From NCBI GenBank assembly GCA_040954595.2, contig CM082598.2, positions 2,232,001 through 2,296,000 on the forward strand: a stretch of 64,000 nt of DNA, given 5' to 3'. Origin of the DNA: Balanoglossus misakiensis (lineage: Eukaryota > Hemichordata). Both the position numbers and the translations under genes were made by a program. Below, in pieces: positions 1-13,700 of this stretch; within the stretch, counting starts at the first letter, position 1; each line of letters opens with the position of its first letter. Below the pieces are notes generated by a model, which saw only the letters and a list, made by a program, of their open reading frames with translations, was not told where the DNA came from and made no database searches.

Positions 1-241
1 TTGTGAGATCTCTTGAGACTTCAATGAGTAATTACCTTGGCAATGGGTTGCTAGCCAGGTGATTCAAGTCAAACTTTACATGACACTCAAATAGCTGCAC
101 AATTCAACAAAAATTACAACTTTGTGTCGTTTAACACAGTGGGCCATAAGTCCTGTCCTGTCAATCTGTATAAACTGTCTAGCCACACGCAATCTTGCAG
201 GGTTTTGTGTAATTCAGAAAATGGCCGGTCAACATTCTTAC

Positions 242-426
242 CAGACATAGGCACTCCTGACATGGGTCTTCATTAGAGATCCACGTATCACCTTCATCAT
301 AGATCACACCGTCCACTTCACAGGTTTCTGGGAAAAGGATGAAAGATAAAAAATATTGATAAGTTGCTGCTAATTTTGCATTTTATAAACACCAAGTGTC
401 AGTCAGTCAGTCAGTCAGTCAGTCAG

Positions 427-494
<68 letters not shown>

Positions 495-2597
495 CCAACC
501 AGCAGGACTTATTTCATGGCCAGCTCTACCACTACTGAACTGCTCAATGATGTTTCATGTATAAGAACAAAGTGATATAGATCAGATGATGTTTCAATAC
601 CTTGTAGACAAACAGGACAACATCCTCCAAGTTCAGACACAGGATTGGAACACAAGGCTGGTGGACAGGCAACTTGTTGGCAGTTGACATCACCACTCTG
701 GTCAAATATAACAGAGACAGAAATGACTATGAATGTTTGAAATGAATGTTCTTAGGTCAGTGAGTATAGATCACTTTGCATTCACAGAATAGAGGTCCAA
801 CCTTACCACAGAAAACAAAGGGTTTATACTGAAACATGGTGTTGAAAGGGTTAAAAAGTAACTTACCAGACACTGGCAGATATAACATGGCTGCCTAGGA
901 TCTTCAAATTGTTCCCCATCTCTGTATCTTTCTCCAATGAACTCACACTCTGTGTACAAGAAATAAAACCCACTCAAATGAGACAATATATTAAAACATA
1001 TAACTCTCTGGATATAAGAAATAACACTGGCTCAAAATATGTCTACAATGAAGAAAAAATCATGAGCACTGGTAAGCTAGAAAACACCAAAAGTACATAC
1101 ATGTACCGGTACATGGACCAGGTACTGACTTGTCTCTTATTTCTACGGCCAGTGGCAATTTCAACTGTTACTGAATGTCTGACATTTCGAAACATCATTA
1201 GCTGACTAGAGGCAATTGTCTTTTTAACCCTTTCACCACCATTTCAGTCCAAACCCGTTGTTTTCTATGGTAAGGTTGCACCTAGGGGTGAAGAGGTTAA
1301 GGTGTGGAGACAGTTCAACTTACCTTCACAGGTTGGGCATCCACACTGATCAACGGCTGGGTTGTTACAACTTGGGACACGACACGTCTGTCTGATACAA
1401 TCTACATTACCATCCTGTGAGAAATACATTTCAGTTAGAACACAGATTTTTACAACCCAATCAAACCGTTACATTCCACATAATGGATGAGCATGCATAC
1501 ACACAAACAAGTTAAGGCAACAAGAGAATTCATATTTGTCCTCAAATTTCCAAGATAGCTACTTCAGTTTGGGAAGTCTTAATGTTTATTTATGTACAGG
1601 ACATTACAACAAAACTATTTGCTGACTTTCAACGGTTACAGTGAATACATGTACTCACAAGACATCGGCATAGTCTACATTGGTTAGTTGGATCAGGAAA
1701 CATTTCTGAACTTCGGAATGTTCTGCCATCGTAAAGACAATCTGCAAATGATACATCAGAGTGAGTGAGAATTTTTTCACATCAGTTATGGCTTTCCATG
1801 AACTTGCTCTTCTCGTGTTGTGTGTTGATATGTATGATGTATAAATGTTCACTTCGACTGCCTTCAGGATTATTCACAAAGGTCCAAATTTAAATTCTGT
1901 CTCTGACCATTTCAAAAATCACTTCAATCAATGTTACTTGGCACATGTATCAAGAGAATCTCATGCACTAACCTGTACATTCCGGACAGCACTGGCCCTG
2001 TACTGGATGAGAACATGATATTCTCGGACATTCCCTGTTGACGCAATCCCACTCTCCACTGACGCATGTGCATTCCTGGCATGGATCTGGATTCAACACT
2101 GGAAGACATTCATCTGGAAGAAAATGTACACAACACATAAATTCTAGGAATCCTCAACTCAACACTATCACAAACAGTTGGGTCTCCCAGCCCTTAGGTG
2201 GATATTGGTTATGAAATTACAAATCAAATCACATTTTACAGGATTCAAACCCAAGTATACCTACCAACAGTTTTTACCCCCCCCCCCCCTCCCCATTTCC
2301 CTGTACAGCGGTTCAACTTCACCATTGAAAACTATGGATTTGGGCTAATCCATGGTGATGAAAGGGTTAAGACAGCTATGAATATCACAGACTCACCTGG
2401 ACATTCTGGACAACATTCTCCAAGTTTTCTAACCGGATTGGCACAGGTGACAGGTGGGCACGGTACGTGGGCACAGCCAACACTTCCATCCTGTCAAATT
2501 AAACGGCAATATATTTTCACATACACAACATCAAACTCTCTATCTCTCTATCTATCTATCTATCTATCTATCTTTTATCTATCTGTCTGTCTATCTG

Positions 2598-2639
<42 letters not shown>

Positions 2640-2640
2640 C

Positions 2641-2696
<56 letters not shown>

Positions 2697-5600
2697 GTAT
2701 GTATGTCTTGTCTGTCTGTCTGCGTCTCCCTCCCACCCTCGCCCCTCCCTCCATAAAACCTACTCACCACACACTGGCATCTACTACAAGGATCATTTGG
2801 TTCCATAAAACTCTCCCTGTTCTTGTAATTGCTATTTAAATAGAAACAATCTGAAATGAAAAAAAGAGAAAAATCATGTCAATAATGTAACTTACACACT
2901 GATTCCATACTGGTGAACTTCAATATTTACATCATGCAAAACTGAATATCAGGAACAGTTTTTGGAAATTCTTTGGACTATCTCATGCATTTTGAACATT
3001 ATTGACCAATTTAGTTTCAGGCTCGTTATGGCTAACCTACCTTGACAAACAGGACAGCTACATGCATCACGAACAGGATCTGAACATTGTGCTCGTGGGC
3101 AGGTCTTGGTCACACAGTTGATGTTACCATTCTGTGTGTAAAAAAAAGAAATGTCTTTTTAACATTTAAAATGTCGTGAAAAGCACATCTGTAGATGAAG
3201 GTAAATATCATCTTTGCAGATTCATAAATGTTTTGTCCAAGAGCACTCAAGAACTCACCCAGCATCTGCAAGTTTGGCAGTCATCATCAGGGTTGGTAAA
3301 AGTCTGTCCATTAGGATAACTCTGCCCTTGGTACAGACAGTCTAAAAACAGAAAAAAAATTTGAATTATTATAATAATAATGTATTATCTGTACAATCTG
3401 GGTGCTTCGTAAAGCAGTGAAGCAAAGCATGTATATGTTTAAAATTTTCTTGCAGATATTTGAAATTTTGTTTGATGATTAATGAATTAGACTACCTTAC
3501 CATAGCAGGTGTGACAACCACAGTTATCCACAGCAGGGTCAGTGCACTGGACAGGATTACATGTAATCTGTTCACACACCACACTTCCACTCTAAAACAG
3601 AAAATGTAAAGTACTTTTAAAATCTTGGCACTGAATTACATAATAATGAGAACAAAGTAATTACAGAAATATTGATGCTAGATGTAGCATGCTTTTCAGT
3701 CTATTCTTGCGGCAGCAGTTTGATCAGAGAAATTTAATAAATCACTAAACTACACAACTGTGATTCCAATCCAGTACAAAATATATGGCACCATTTTTTT
3801 CAAGTATTCCGACACAGCAAAACATTCCATCACCGAAACATTTCGAACTGACAAATCATTAAATAAAGGAGCCAAAATACAGAGGAAAATGTATATAATC
3901 AAAAGTATTAGAGTGTGTATCTTACATCACATGTACAAGTCTTGCACTGGTCAGTTGGATCACTAAATGTCTGACCACTGGCCACTCTTCGACCTTCATA
4001 GACACAGGCCTCACATACTGGACAACAGTCACCTGGCCTGGTAATCGGGTGAGTACATGCAACATCATCACATTCTATGTCTCTGCATTCTACATAGCCA
4101 TCCTGAAAAATAAAAGAATGTTTTTTTAATATCTCTGGTTCTTGATCTCTACACCATATATCCTATACTCATTGTACCAACCATGAGAAGGCCATGACAT
4201 TATGAAATACATATGGGTACATCGCAAACCTTACCTCACATGAGCATTCTTTACAGCGTTCCCTTGGATCAGTAAAAGTCTCTCCAGTGTCATAGCTCAC
4301 ACCATTGTATGTGCATCCTGAATTCAAAACAGATCAACACAATGTAATTTGTAGTCAAAGACATTATTCCCAAATCAAACATCAGACAGGGTTAGCTTGC
4401 TTTTTTCGAAACACCTGACATCAGCTTCTTGGACTTTTTGTCAGAAGTTCATCTTTCTTTCATGGACTTGACTTTGTTTAATTATGTGTTGAATGGCTGA
4501 ACTGTGCTGTATTGTTCTGTGTTAGTTAATTATTACAGCTAGCAATTTGAATGTGTTATTTTACCTTCCAGCTAAGAAACATAGATTGGTATGATTGTGA
4601 TTATAAAGCTATGTGTATTAAAGTAACCTACTTACCATCACACATGTCACAACACGGCCCACGTCTTGGATTGGGACAAGCAACTGGTGGACAGCGTTTC
4701 CGGCTACATGTGACTAACCCATCCACACACATGCACTCTTCGCAATGGTTTATAGGATTTTCAAATCTCTCTCTGTTGTCATAGCGCTGTCCCTGATATT
4801 CGCAATCATCCTCTGTCAACAAAAACAAACAATGGAACCATGTGTACAAAAAACAAATAGACAGGAGACTTCAATTGTTTTGGGCTTTCTTGTGTTTCTG
4901 AAATCAGTCATCACCAACTGCGAAGTCGCGGGAGATTTTCCAAACATACGGTAAGTGGATATAATATATCAGTGTGTTACCATGGTGAAAAGGCTACGGG
5001 GTTTCCCTACCTGAGCACCGAGGGCAACACTCCCCTTCTGGTGTGACAAAATCCTTACAACTTAACGAAGGGCACTCAATTTGTTGGCAGTCTACGTTTC
5101 CATCCTGTTGGAAAAAGAAAACCACTGGAATAAGCCTTGGAAAAGATAACAGCATGGATATATGTCAGATTTGAGTGTATACCTACAAAAACATATTTAA
5201 GTTCTAAGGGATGTAGCTCATCTTTTGGAGTACACGGAATACAACAAAGTTACTATTCACAGCATGACACAAACTGTTTTATTCCTGAGTATTTTACCGG
5301 GACAAAACCAGGACTGGCTTGGAAAATGTAGACGGCTCTCACCTCGCAAATACACTCATGGCAGTTATTGAGCGGATCTCTGAACCTCTGTCCATTTCTG
5401 AAGAGCCGTCTATCATACAAGCAGTTGTCACAACTGGAACAACAGTCACCAGCCATCCGGGCAGGGTGTCGACAGGGTGAGATGGGGCAGTCTTTGTTGC
5501 GACATCGCACTCGGGTGTCCTGTGAAAGATCAACACAAATCACCTGTTTACAAGTTTAACTTTTTCAACACCATAGTCAGCTTGTTGTCATCTTTCAAAA

Positions 5601-8600
5601 AATTTAAGGGACAAAGTTTCTCTCTCGCTGCCCTTTTTCCATTAATTATGTTGATAACAAGACACCATTTATGTTAATGTACATGTGTATATGTAGTGAA
5701 TGACGTTCAACCACAAACAACTCCCATCCCGCTTGTATGATATACAAGTTTTTCCACTCTCCTGTCTATAAGAGGGATGGAAGTTGTGTGTGGTTGAACA
5801 TTTATTCACTATATATCCACATGTAGAATAACAAACGGTGTCTTGTATCAAATATAATTAATGGAAAAAAAGGCAGCGAGAGAGAGACTTTGTCCCTTTA
5901 ACCCCACGTAACTTTTTCCACTTACCGTACAGGTGCAAATAGCACATGGATCAGCTAGGGATTCCCAGACCTCGCCTTCAGAATGCTCTTGACCATCTGC
6001 CATGCAAACGTCACATTCTGGACAACACATGTCTGGTTTCTGGACAGGATTACGACACTGTAGTGGAGGGCAGGCTTCAGTCTGACAGGTCACTGTACCA
6101 TCCTTTCACAGAATAAGATAAAAAGTAACTTTAAGTTAGTGTTCAGTTCTTTTTTTGTCTGTGTGAGGATCTATACAGTATTCCAACTTCTGACATTGCT
6201 ATTCTGTGACAACTATCTTCTTGGTCAACTCTTAATACCCAGAACTGATGCTTTAATAAATTGTTTGCTTCACAGACTATTTCATCATTCTCACTCACTC
6301 ACTCACTCACTCACTCACTCACTCACTCACTCACTCACTCAGTAAATCTCAATCAACCAACCAACCAACCAATCAATGACCTCTCTATTTCTACTCTCTC
6401 TCACTACCTTCTCACTATCACTCAATCAATCAATCAATTAGCCAACCAGCCAATCATCCAACTAACCAGCCAACCAACCAACCAACCAATCACCTCTCCC
6501 TCTCTATGCCTACTTAATACTGCTTACCACACATGTGCAGAAATTACAGATATCACCATCATCTGGCCGAAAGACTGCACCATTTCTGTAGTTCCTTCTG
6601 TCATATTCACAAATATCACAGACAGGACAGCAGACGTCAGCTAGTCTCCCAGGATGCATACAGTCTGGGTTGCAGTCAAGATCCAAACGTCTGCAATCTA
6701 CCTGAGTATTCTGTAATCATGAAGAAATAAAGATTATTATAAAAACAAATGTTTCTGTTTGTTATCTCTTTTTTTCAACATGACCAAACTTTTCAGGACA
6801 GATCTTGCGTCTGAGAGCAATGTGTAGAGCCTCTATAGTGTCTGATCTCACATTATTATTTTATCATCCAAACAAACACAACAATGTATAACCTACCAGA
6901 CATGTGCATTCCAGACAGGGCGACCTGGGATCTGTGAAAGTCTCTCCATTTTCATATTCCTGGCCATCATATATACAATCTGAAAATAAAGTAATTAACT
7001 TTTTAATACTAGAAAAAGCCACTTCTGGAGTCAATTGATTGATATAGCCACGGAGTAGGAGCATTCATAGCCAAGAGCTGTAGCAATTTTATGTGCTTGT
7101 CACTAGACAAAAAAATCATTGTATTGTCAGCACATAAGTATTATCTATACAGACCTTCACAAATAGGACAGCAAGTTCCTGGTATGTAGACAGGATTGGT
7201 ACATCCCAGCTGTGGACAATCTATATCGATGCACTCCACAGAACCATCTCTACATATGCAGTTTTTACACTTATTTTCACCATTTACATATCCTCCGTTT
7301 GGATATTCTTGGCCTTCATACAGACAGCCTGTAAACACCAACAGAAAAATGTCACCATTGACCAAGTTTAACCCTTTCACCATCATGGTCCAGTCCAAAT
7401 CAATTGTTTTCTATGGCAGAGTTGGACCTTTCTAAAAGGAACTAGGGTGAACGGGTTAAAGAACAATTTAATTACATGTACATTCATCCTTATCAACATT
7501 CCCATCCAGTTTCAATGATTCAAAATCTGGCATAGTCCAGAAAAAAATATTTTCCTTCAACCTCAAGACGATTAAGCCAGCCATATTCAGCAAAAAGGTT
7601 GTACCGACAACTACATGTAATATCATTTGTATTTGAAGAACAGTTAGCAAGTGATGGCGTGATCATTTGAATTGAACAACTGTTCAGTTTAGGCACAAGA
7701 AAATACAGCAGTCTCATAACATAACAGACTGTAGGAAGACAAATTTTAACAGCATATATTGCAAGCTGATTTCCATCACTCTTTCAGACAGTTTCACAGT
7801 TCTGACAAGTTTGACGGTACATTTCAAGATAGACATACCATCACATAGAGGACAACACACATCAGGTTTGGTGATTGGATGACTGCAGGTCTGTGTACAC
7901 CGTTCACTTTCACAATTAATCTGTCCTTCCCGACAGCGACAGATGTCACAATCCTCATCCAAAGGTTTCCACTCTGCATTGTGTTCATATCTCCGCCCTG
8001 CGCTGTCAACACAGCCTGCAAAGTACAAGATAAAAGTGTGTGTACATTATACAAGAAATTAAAAAAAATGTACTATCATACTAACTGCACGATCTTGCGA
8101 GACATATAAAAATTGTGAATTTTGCACCATTTGCAGACTAATTACCTTTGCATACAGGGCAACATGATCCCTCTACAGACTCCGTCTCAATACAGTCGAT
8201 TCTGGGACATTCTTCACGCTGGCAGATAATCTTACCATCCCGACAGACACACTGGTTGCATTCGTCACCACCAGCAGCAAATGTCAAGCCGTTTCTGATG
8301 AACTGGTCATTGTAGGAACAATCTGTAGATGGACGCAAGAATTGACATTAAATGAGTATATAGGTACATGTATATATAAATTTGAAGTGACCATATACCG
8401 GTATGTATACCTTTAAAGGGCAGCGGACGTCACGACGTGTTTGTTTGTTTACAATTCATCCACAAATCCCCTAAATTAGATCATTCTTAGAATGAACGAA
8501 GCAGCCAATCATAGCAAAGACTGGGCATGACAGCAACTGAAGATCCAAGTAGTAGGTCGTGGCGACTGCAGTGGGGTTTGCGCTGGTATAGGAGGACATA

Positions 8601-10681
8601 TTCTCATCAAGGAGGACACCCATGTGGTGCGACGCCGCCTCCCTTTAAGGTACTGAACAATAGCCATAGAAATTTCACACCACTTAATAAATCCCAGGGG
8701 TCAATAAATGCCTTCACTGACCTGTACAGGGGGAGCAACACTGTCCAGCTCTGAGGGCACCATGTGTGCAGGTGATCGTACATGGCACAATATCCACACA
8801 CTCGGTGTCGCCATGGTGACAGGTACACTGCTTGCATCCATCAGCACTTCTCCACGTATCTCCTGTTCTGTATTCTTCTCCGCCGTACAAACACTCTGTA
8901 TGAAGGAATTTCACAAATACAATGCACTATACTAGAAACTGCCTCCTGTAATCTACAATGGGCTTGAGTAGCCACTGTGAATGTTTTCGATCTATACAGT
9001 CACATATTGAAGCATTTTAGGAATTAAAACCAGGAACAGAACACCAGAGTGCTATTCAAAATTCAATTATTCAATAGTCATGGTGTATGACAACATGCCA
9101 CAATGATAAACTGACTTACTATCTGAGCAAACTTCACAACAAGCTCCAAGAGGTTTGACAGGGTTCGAACAAGGAACTTCTGGACATGAAATGGGGTTAC
9201 ATCTCACTATGCTCATCTGAAAGCAGAAACAAAATCCATATCATAAAAAAACACTGTTACGCAATGATTCCGACAGTGAATCTACCAGGAAATCAAAATC
9301 AAACCAGGTGTACTTACTGCACATGAGCAACGGAGGCAAGGATTGGTTGATGGAGTAAAGAAGTCCCCGTTATCGAACATCCGATCATCGTACTCACATC
9401 CTGTGGGGAAAATAGCACAGAGAACCTAAATCTACGCTTTTGGTGATTTTCCAATACAGGCCAAGCACATTACCCTATACATTTTATCAATCAAGCAAAA
9501 GATATGCGACTTGCAGCATTTATTAACCTACGGTAGCTGCCACAGCAACATAAGACAAAATTATTCTCATCTGGTGCAATCTGATTAAAATCAGATGTAG
9601 GGTTCAGCGACGTCTCTTACTTATGCTGCGCGGTACCGTGAAGTGACCATCATAAGAGAATACCGGGCTGTGCAAGTCGAAGCCTCACCCTACATCTGAT
9701 TTTAATCAGATTGCATCTGGTGAAGTTTGATTCCTAAGAATTCATGTAATCCAAGCCAAGCTTTCATTGAATCATTACATGTATTTTCATGGTACTCTGA
9801 TGCAATTTTAATATACATTATGCACATAGTTCAAATAAATTACCAGGACAAAGATCAGCTTACCATCTCTACATCTAGCACAGCACTCCCCTTCGGGGAT
9901 ATACTGATTAAGACAAGACAATACAGGGCAGTCTTCAGGACCTTGACATTGGACGGTGCCACGAACACACACACAGACCGTACAGTGATCCAGCTGGTAG
10001 CGCTCTCTGTCGCCTAGCAACCGCCCTTGATATTCACAGCCTAAAAGCATGCATGGTAGAAAGCTATAGCAGTGCAGTTTTTGTGTGAAAATATTTTTGG
10101 CGCATTTTGCTTTGTGATGTGTCTATCTTGCTATCTTGATCACAGCTATTTCAAATGTTGATGTGTTGTGACCATATAGTACCTCCCTTTAATAGTTAAT
10201 GATCTGTAAAAACTTGTGGGGAAAGGAGTCTTAAAATCACGAAAAAATATTGACCAATTTATGCAGAATCATTCATTTTGAAAGTTTGAGTCTAAACTTG
10301 GAAAATTCAGAAAAATGCAAACAAAAAATCTTCGCTGTGAGCAAGATAGCAAGATTGCTGAATTTTGCACTTCAGACAGCATAAAATCCAACTACATGTA
10401 CAGCAAATGCAAATACTCTATGCAACACCAATTGTGATCAAACTTGTGCAGTAAACAACACAATGTGCTTTCACATATTAAAACAGGCGTGTGACAATTC
10501 ATTTTCAGAATGTGCATAGTGATATGTAGTGAACAGTCATTAAAAATTCTACAGCCAACTTGTGCATTTAGAAAACCAATAACTTTCCATCTGCAGCAAG
10601 AAAACACTGATAAAGCAACTCTGATTTTGCTCTGTGAGTCTCTCTCTCTCTCTCTCGACATAGCTCATTTCACAATCACCC

Positions 10682-10765
<84 letters not shown>

Positions 10766-13700
10766 CCACCACCACCACCACCACCATCATCACCAAGACG
10801 ACCATCATCACAACCACCACTATCATCACTTGGCCTTACCTCCTCCACATCTAGGACAGCATTCCCCATCAGGTATTCTTGGATTCTCACAATCCACAGG
10901 GGGACAATCAATACCTCTACACATCACGTTACCATTCTAAGAAAGAAATCCAAAAATGTAACGTCAGACATCATAAACTGTCACTAGAAAATCTACACAG
11001 AAAGTGATGTACCATAAACATATCCGAAACTTACCAAACAAGCACAGGTTTGACAGCGTTCATCAAATGGGTTGAATTCTTCACCATTTCTAATTTCCCT
11101 CCCAAGATAGAAACAATCTGAAGTAATAAAATCAATGAATAAAACATTAATTCAAAACAAACCTAACAGAAAACAAGGCATTAATAATTGTGGTCATATT
11201 AATATGAAAGTGAAAATTATACAGTGTCTATCACTGGTAAGGTTGGACCTCTTAACAGGTAACTTGGGGTGAGAGGATTAAAGTTAATATTGTGATCAAG
11301 GTTTTGACAGAGTATACAATATATAAACAGCTGTAATTCAATTTCATAAAATCATATATCACTCACCACTACATATAGGACAGCATTCACCCTCGGGTTT
11401 ATACGGATGTGTGCACAACGTCTCAACACACGGCACTGCTCTGCAAGACACTTCTTGGTCAACCTGAAGGACAAACACAAGAATGTTACAAATCACTATC
11501 TAAAATCAGTATCAAAAAAGGTCAACTTTCTCACACTCTTGGCCGCTGAGAGTGTGGAATCGATAGAGGGATCGCCAGAAATGAACACCTGATCTGTACT
11601 GTACTCACCTCACATGTACATGTTGTACATCTGTCTCTCTGCCACCTTGATCCAACTCTGTGTCTATCGCCATTGTCATCAATACAATCTGTAAAAGTTA
11701 CAAATACACTCATCTTGCATCGTACATTGATGAACATTCTTTTCAAGTGTCAACAAGAACATGCAAAATAAATGATTGTCTCTGAAAAGAGAAACTTACA
11801 AAACACAAAAGTGAAAACCAAAATAATATCAGAATATGAAAAGAATAATCTGTAAAATAATCATACCTGTTGATTGACATTCAATGACCTCTCCTGTAAG
11901 GCCATCGTACCATTGAATCGTGCACTGTCCGCAATTATTGACCCGACACAAAGCACTGGGATTGCTCTCACATATTTCACCATGGCAAAGATCGTCAGGG
12001 CAACCCACAGGCAGCAGCCATATTGGACACTCGCAGTAGTGGCGGATTTCAAAACAGAATCTGCAGGGTACAAGAGAGTGTTCACTTGTCAAAGTCAGTA
12101 CAATGAATGCCCGTTCAACAAACCAGACTTTTTCACAATTGATATTTCTAAATAATGCAATACACACAATATTTTTTTGAAGGAGAGACATCATTGCAAG
12201 TCAGTCTGTCAATCAGCGAGTCAGACAATCAGGGCAGTTTATCTATTTTCAGTGTATAGTTTTTCTGGCTAGGGATTACTTCTGGTCAGACCCTTAAACT
12301 TAACTCTCCCATGGTGGCAGACTGCCACTAAGTCTTCAACTGACTCACCTTTCATCAGGTGTGATGGGAAGCCACAGATTCTCCTCCGTCACTGACGAAT
12401 GCCTCGGAACGAAACTATCAGTCACCGGATGTTCCCGCAGCCAGGCCCCTTCCACTACCCGGATCAACTGCACCTGGTTGTTCCGGGTCAGCCAGTTCTT
12501 GGTCAGCCACCATTCCGGCAGAGGCGAGATCCCTTGGCAGATTCTGTTGATATTAATCAGTTGATCGTCGGTGGCGTTGAGAAGTTCTACGAAAACCTTG
12601 TGGAAGTACAGCAGGTAATACGAGCCGTTGAAGAACGCATTGCAGTGGTATTTGTCGAACCCGTCACGCGTAAACCCGAACGCATCGCGATTTTCACGAT
12701 CCAAACCATACTTGTCCAGACCATAATGGTTATATCCAGCTGAATCAAAGTATTCACTTTCATCAACACCTGGTTGATAGACCCCATCTCTTGTGAATCC
12801 AAACGGAGTAACTCCTGATTGGTCGAAACCGTAACGATTGTAACCCGATATGTCGTAGCCATAGACGTCGAATCCATCACGGTTTAGATCATCGGTGTTG
12901 TAGCCATGAACGTCATATCCACTGTCGTCAAAACCGTTTCTTCTGTAGCCCTCGCGATTATACCCATTGAGATCATAAATACCACGGGTATCCGGAAGCC
13001 CATTTCTGTTGTAGCCATGCACGTTGTAACCATAGCGATCATATCCTTCTGAATCATAACCATGGCGATCATACCCTTCTTCATCAATCGGGAAACTCCT
13101 ACTTTCAATGTTACAGATGACTCCTTCAGTAGGGAATACGTATTCCACACACATCTGGTCCTGGTTTTCCAAGACTTCATCCGGGGTCGTTTGCCACGGT
13201 GACATGTGAGTGTACCGGAGGGATGCCGGATACCGGGAAATTCCGTGAGGATTCCGCTGCTGCCAGATGTCCCAAATCATGTCGATGAAGGCAAAGTGGG
13301 AGAGGAAGATCGGATCGTATGGACTATAGGGCGTGGCCATGTGACCTCCGACCCACAAGTGGAAGAGTCCGGAAGCCGCTTCCAGCTGCAACCGGAATTC
13401 TTCGTACGACGGTTCATTGATGATGAACTGGAAGTTGACAGCGTCAGGAAGTTGGATGTCGCTGTTGAATTTCCTCCTAAGGCAAGGCCCCCAGTTTTCT
13501 GGCCAGTGCTCTTTGAAAGGATGATGAAGAACACAGTCTGTACCGGAAGCACCATCGCCGCCGAAGTAGTTCGCCTGCCACGCTACGGATGAATCCATCG
13601 CTCCGGCATCTATGGCCCAGTCAAAGTACGGAATAGCAATGCCACAGTCGATTTCCTGAAGCTCCATCTCCACAGCTCTCAAGAAGTACCGATGCCATGG

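Larger units (their letters stand above)
242..11688 (-). other. Exons 17-46: array of 20 complete VWC domains plus half of a 21st
   Basis: Exons (high to low): 11609-11688, 11367-11463, 11035-11117, 10840-10936, 9864-10040, 9318-9400, 9120-9216, 8722-8895, 8146-8322, 7839-8015, 7155-7328, 6897-6979, 6528-6710, 5926-6102, 5343-5519, 5011-5104, 4636-4812, 4235-4317, 3926-4102, 3501-3591, 3259-3341, 3041-3131, 2768-2850, 2397-2490, 1973-2113, 1659-1741, 1324-1414, 867-949, 601-697, 242-327. A typical domain has C-x-Y-x-G, CxxCxC, a C-x4-CP stretch and CCPxC. Domains are bounded by phase-1 introns; a phase-0 intron after CxCxC splits about half of them. The exon at 1973-2113 lacks the first subdomain. 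VWC arrays of chordin and kielin bind BMPs. Confidence 0.85.

Noticed and set aside
1-241. Second half of the last VWC domain at the left edge
   Set aside because: No CxC or CCPxC pattern or acceptor was found in this stretch; the matching exon must lie outside the window.
2198-2839. 213-residue plus-strand ORF rich in SIYL repeats
   Set aside because: It is a translation of the TATC microsatellite across an intron and an antisense VWC exon.
6139-6730. ORFs with SLTH and NQPT repeats
   Set aside because: CTCA and CAAC simple repeats; the only coding content there is the minus-strand VWC exon 6528-6710.
7468-7720. Minus-strand ORFs between VWC exons 7155-7328 and 7839-8015
   Set aside because: They lie in an intron that the flanking VWC exons skip in perfect phase, and they lack the Cys pattern.
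10510-10911. Poly-Ile and poly-Asp ORFs
   Set aside because: Translation of the ATC microsatellite; no start context or conserved domain. The end of the minus-strand one overlaps a real VWC exon in another frame.
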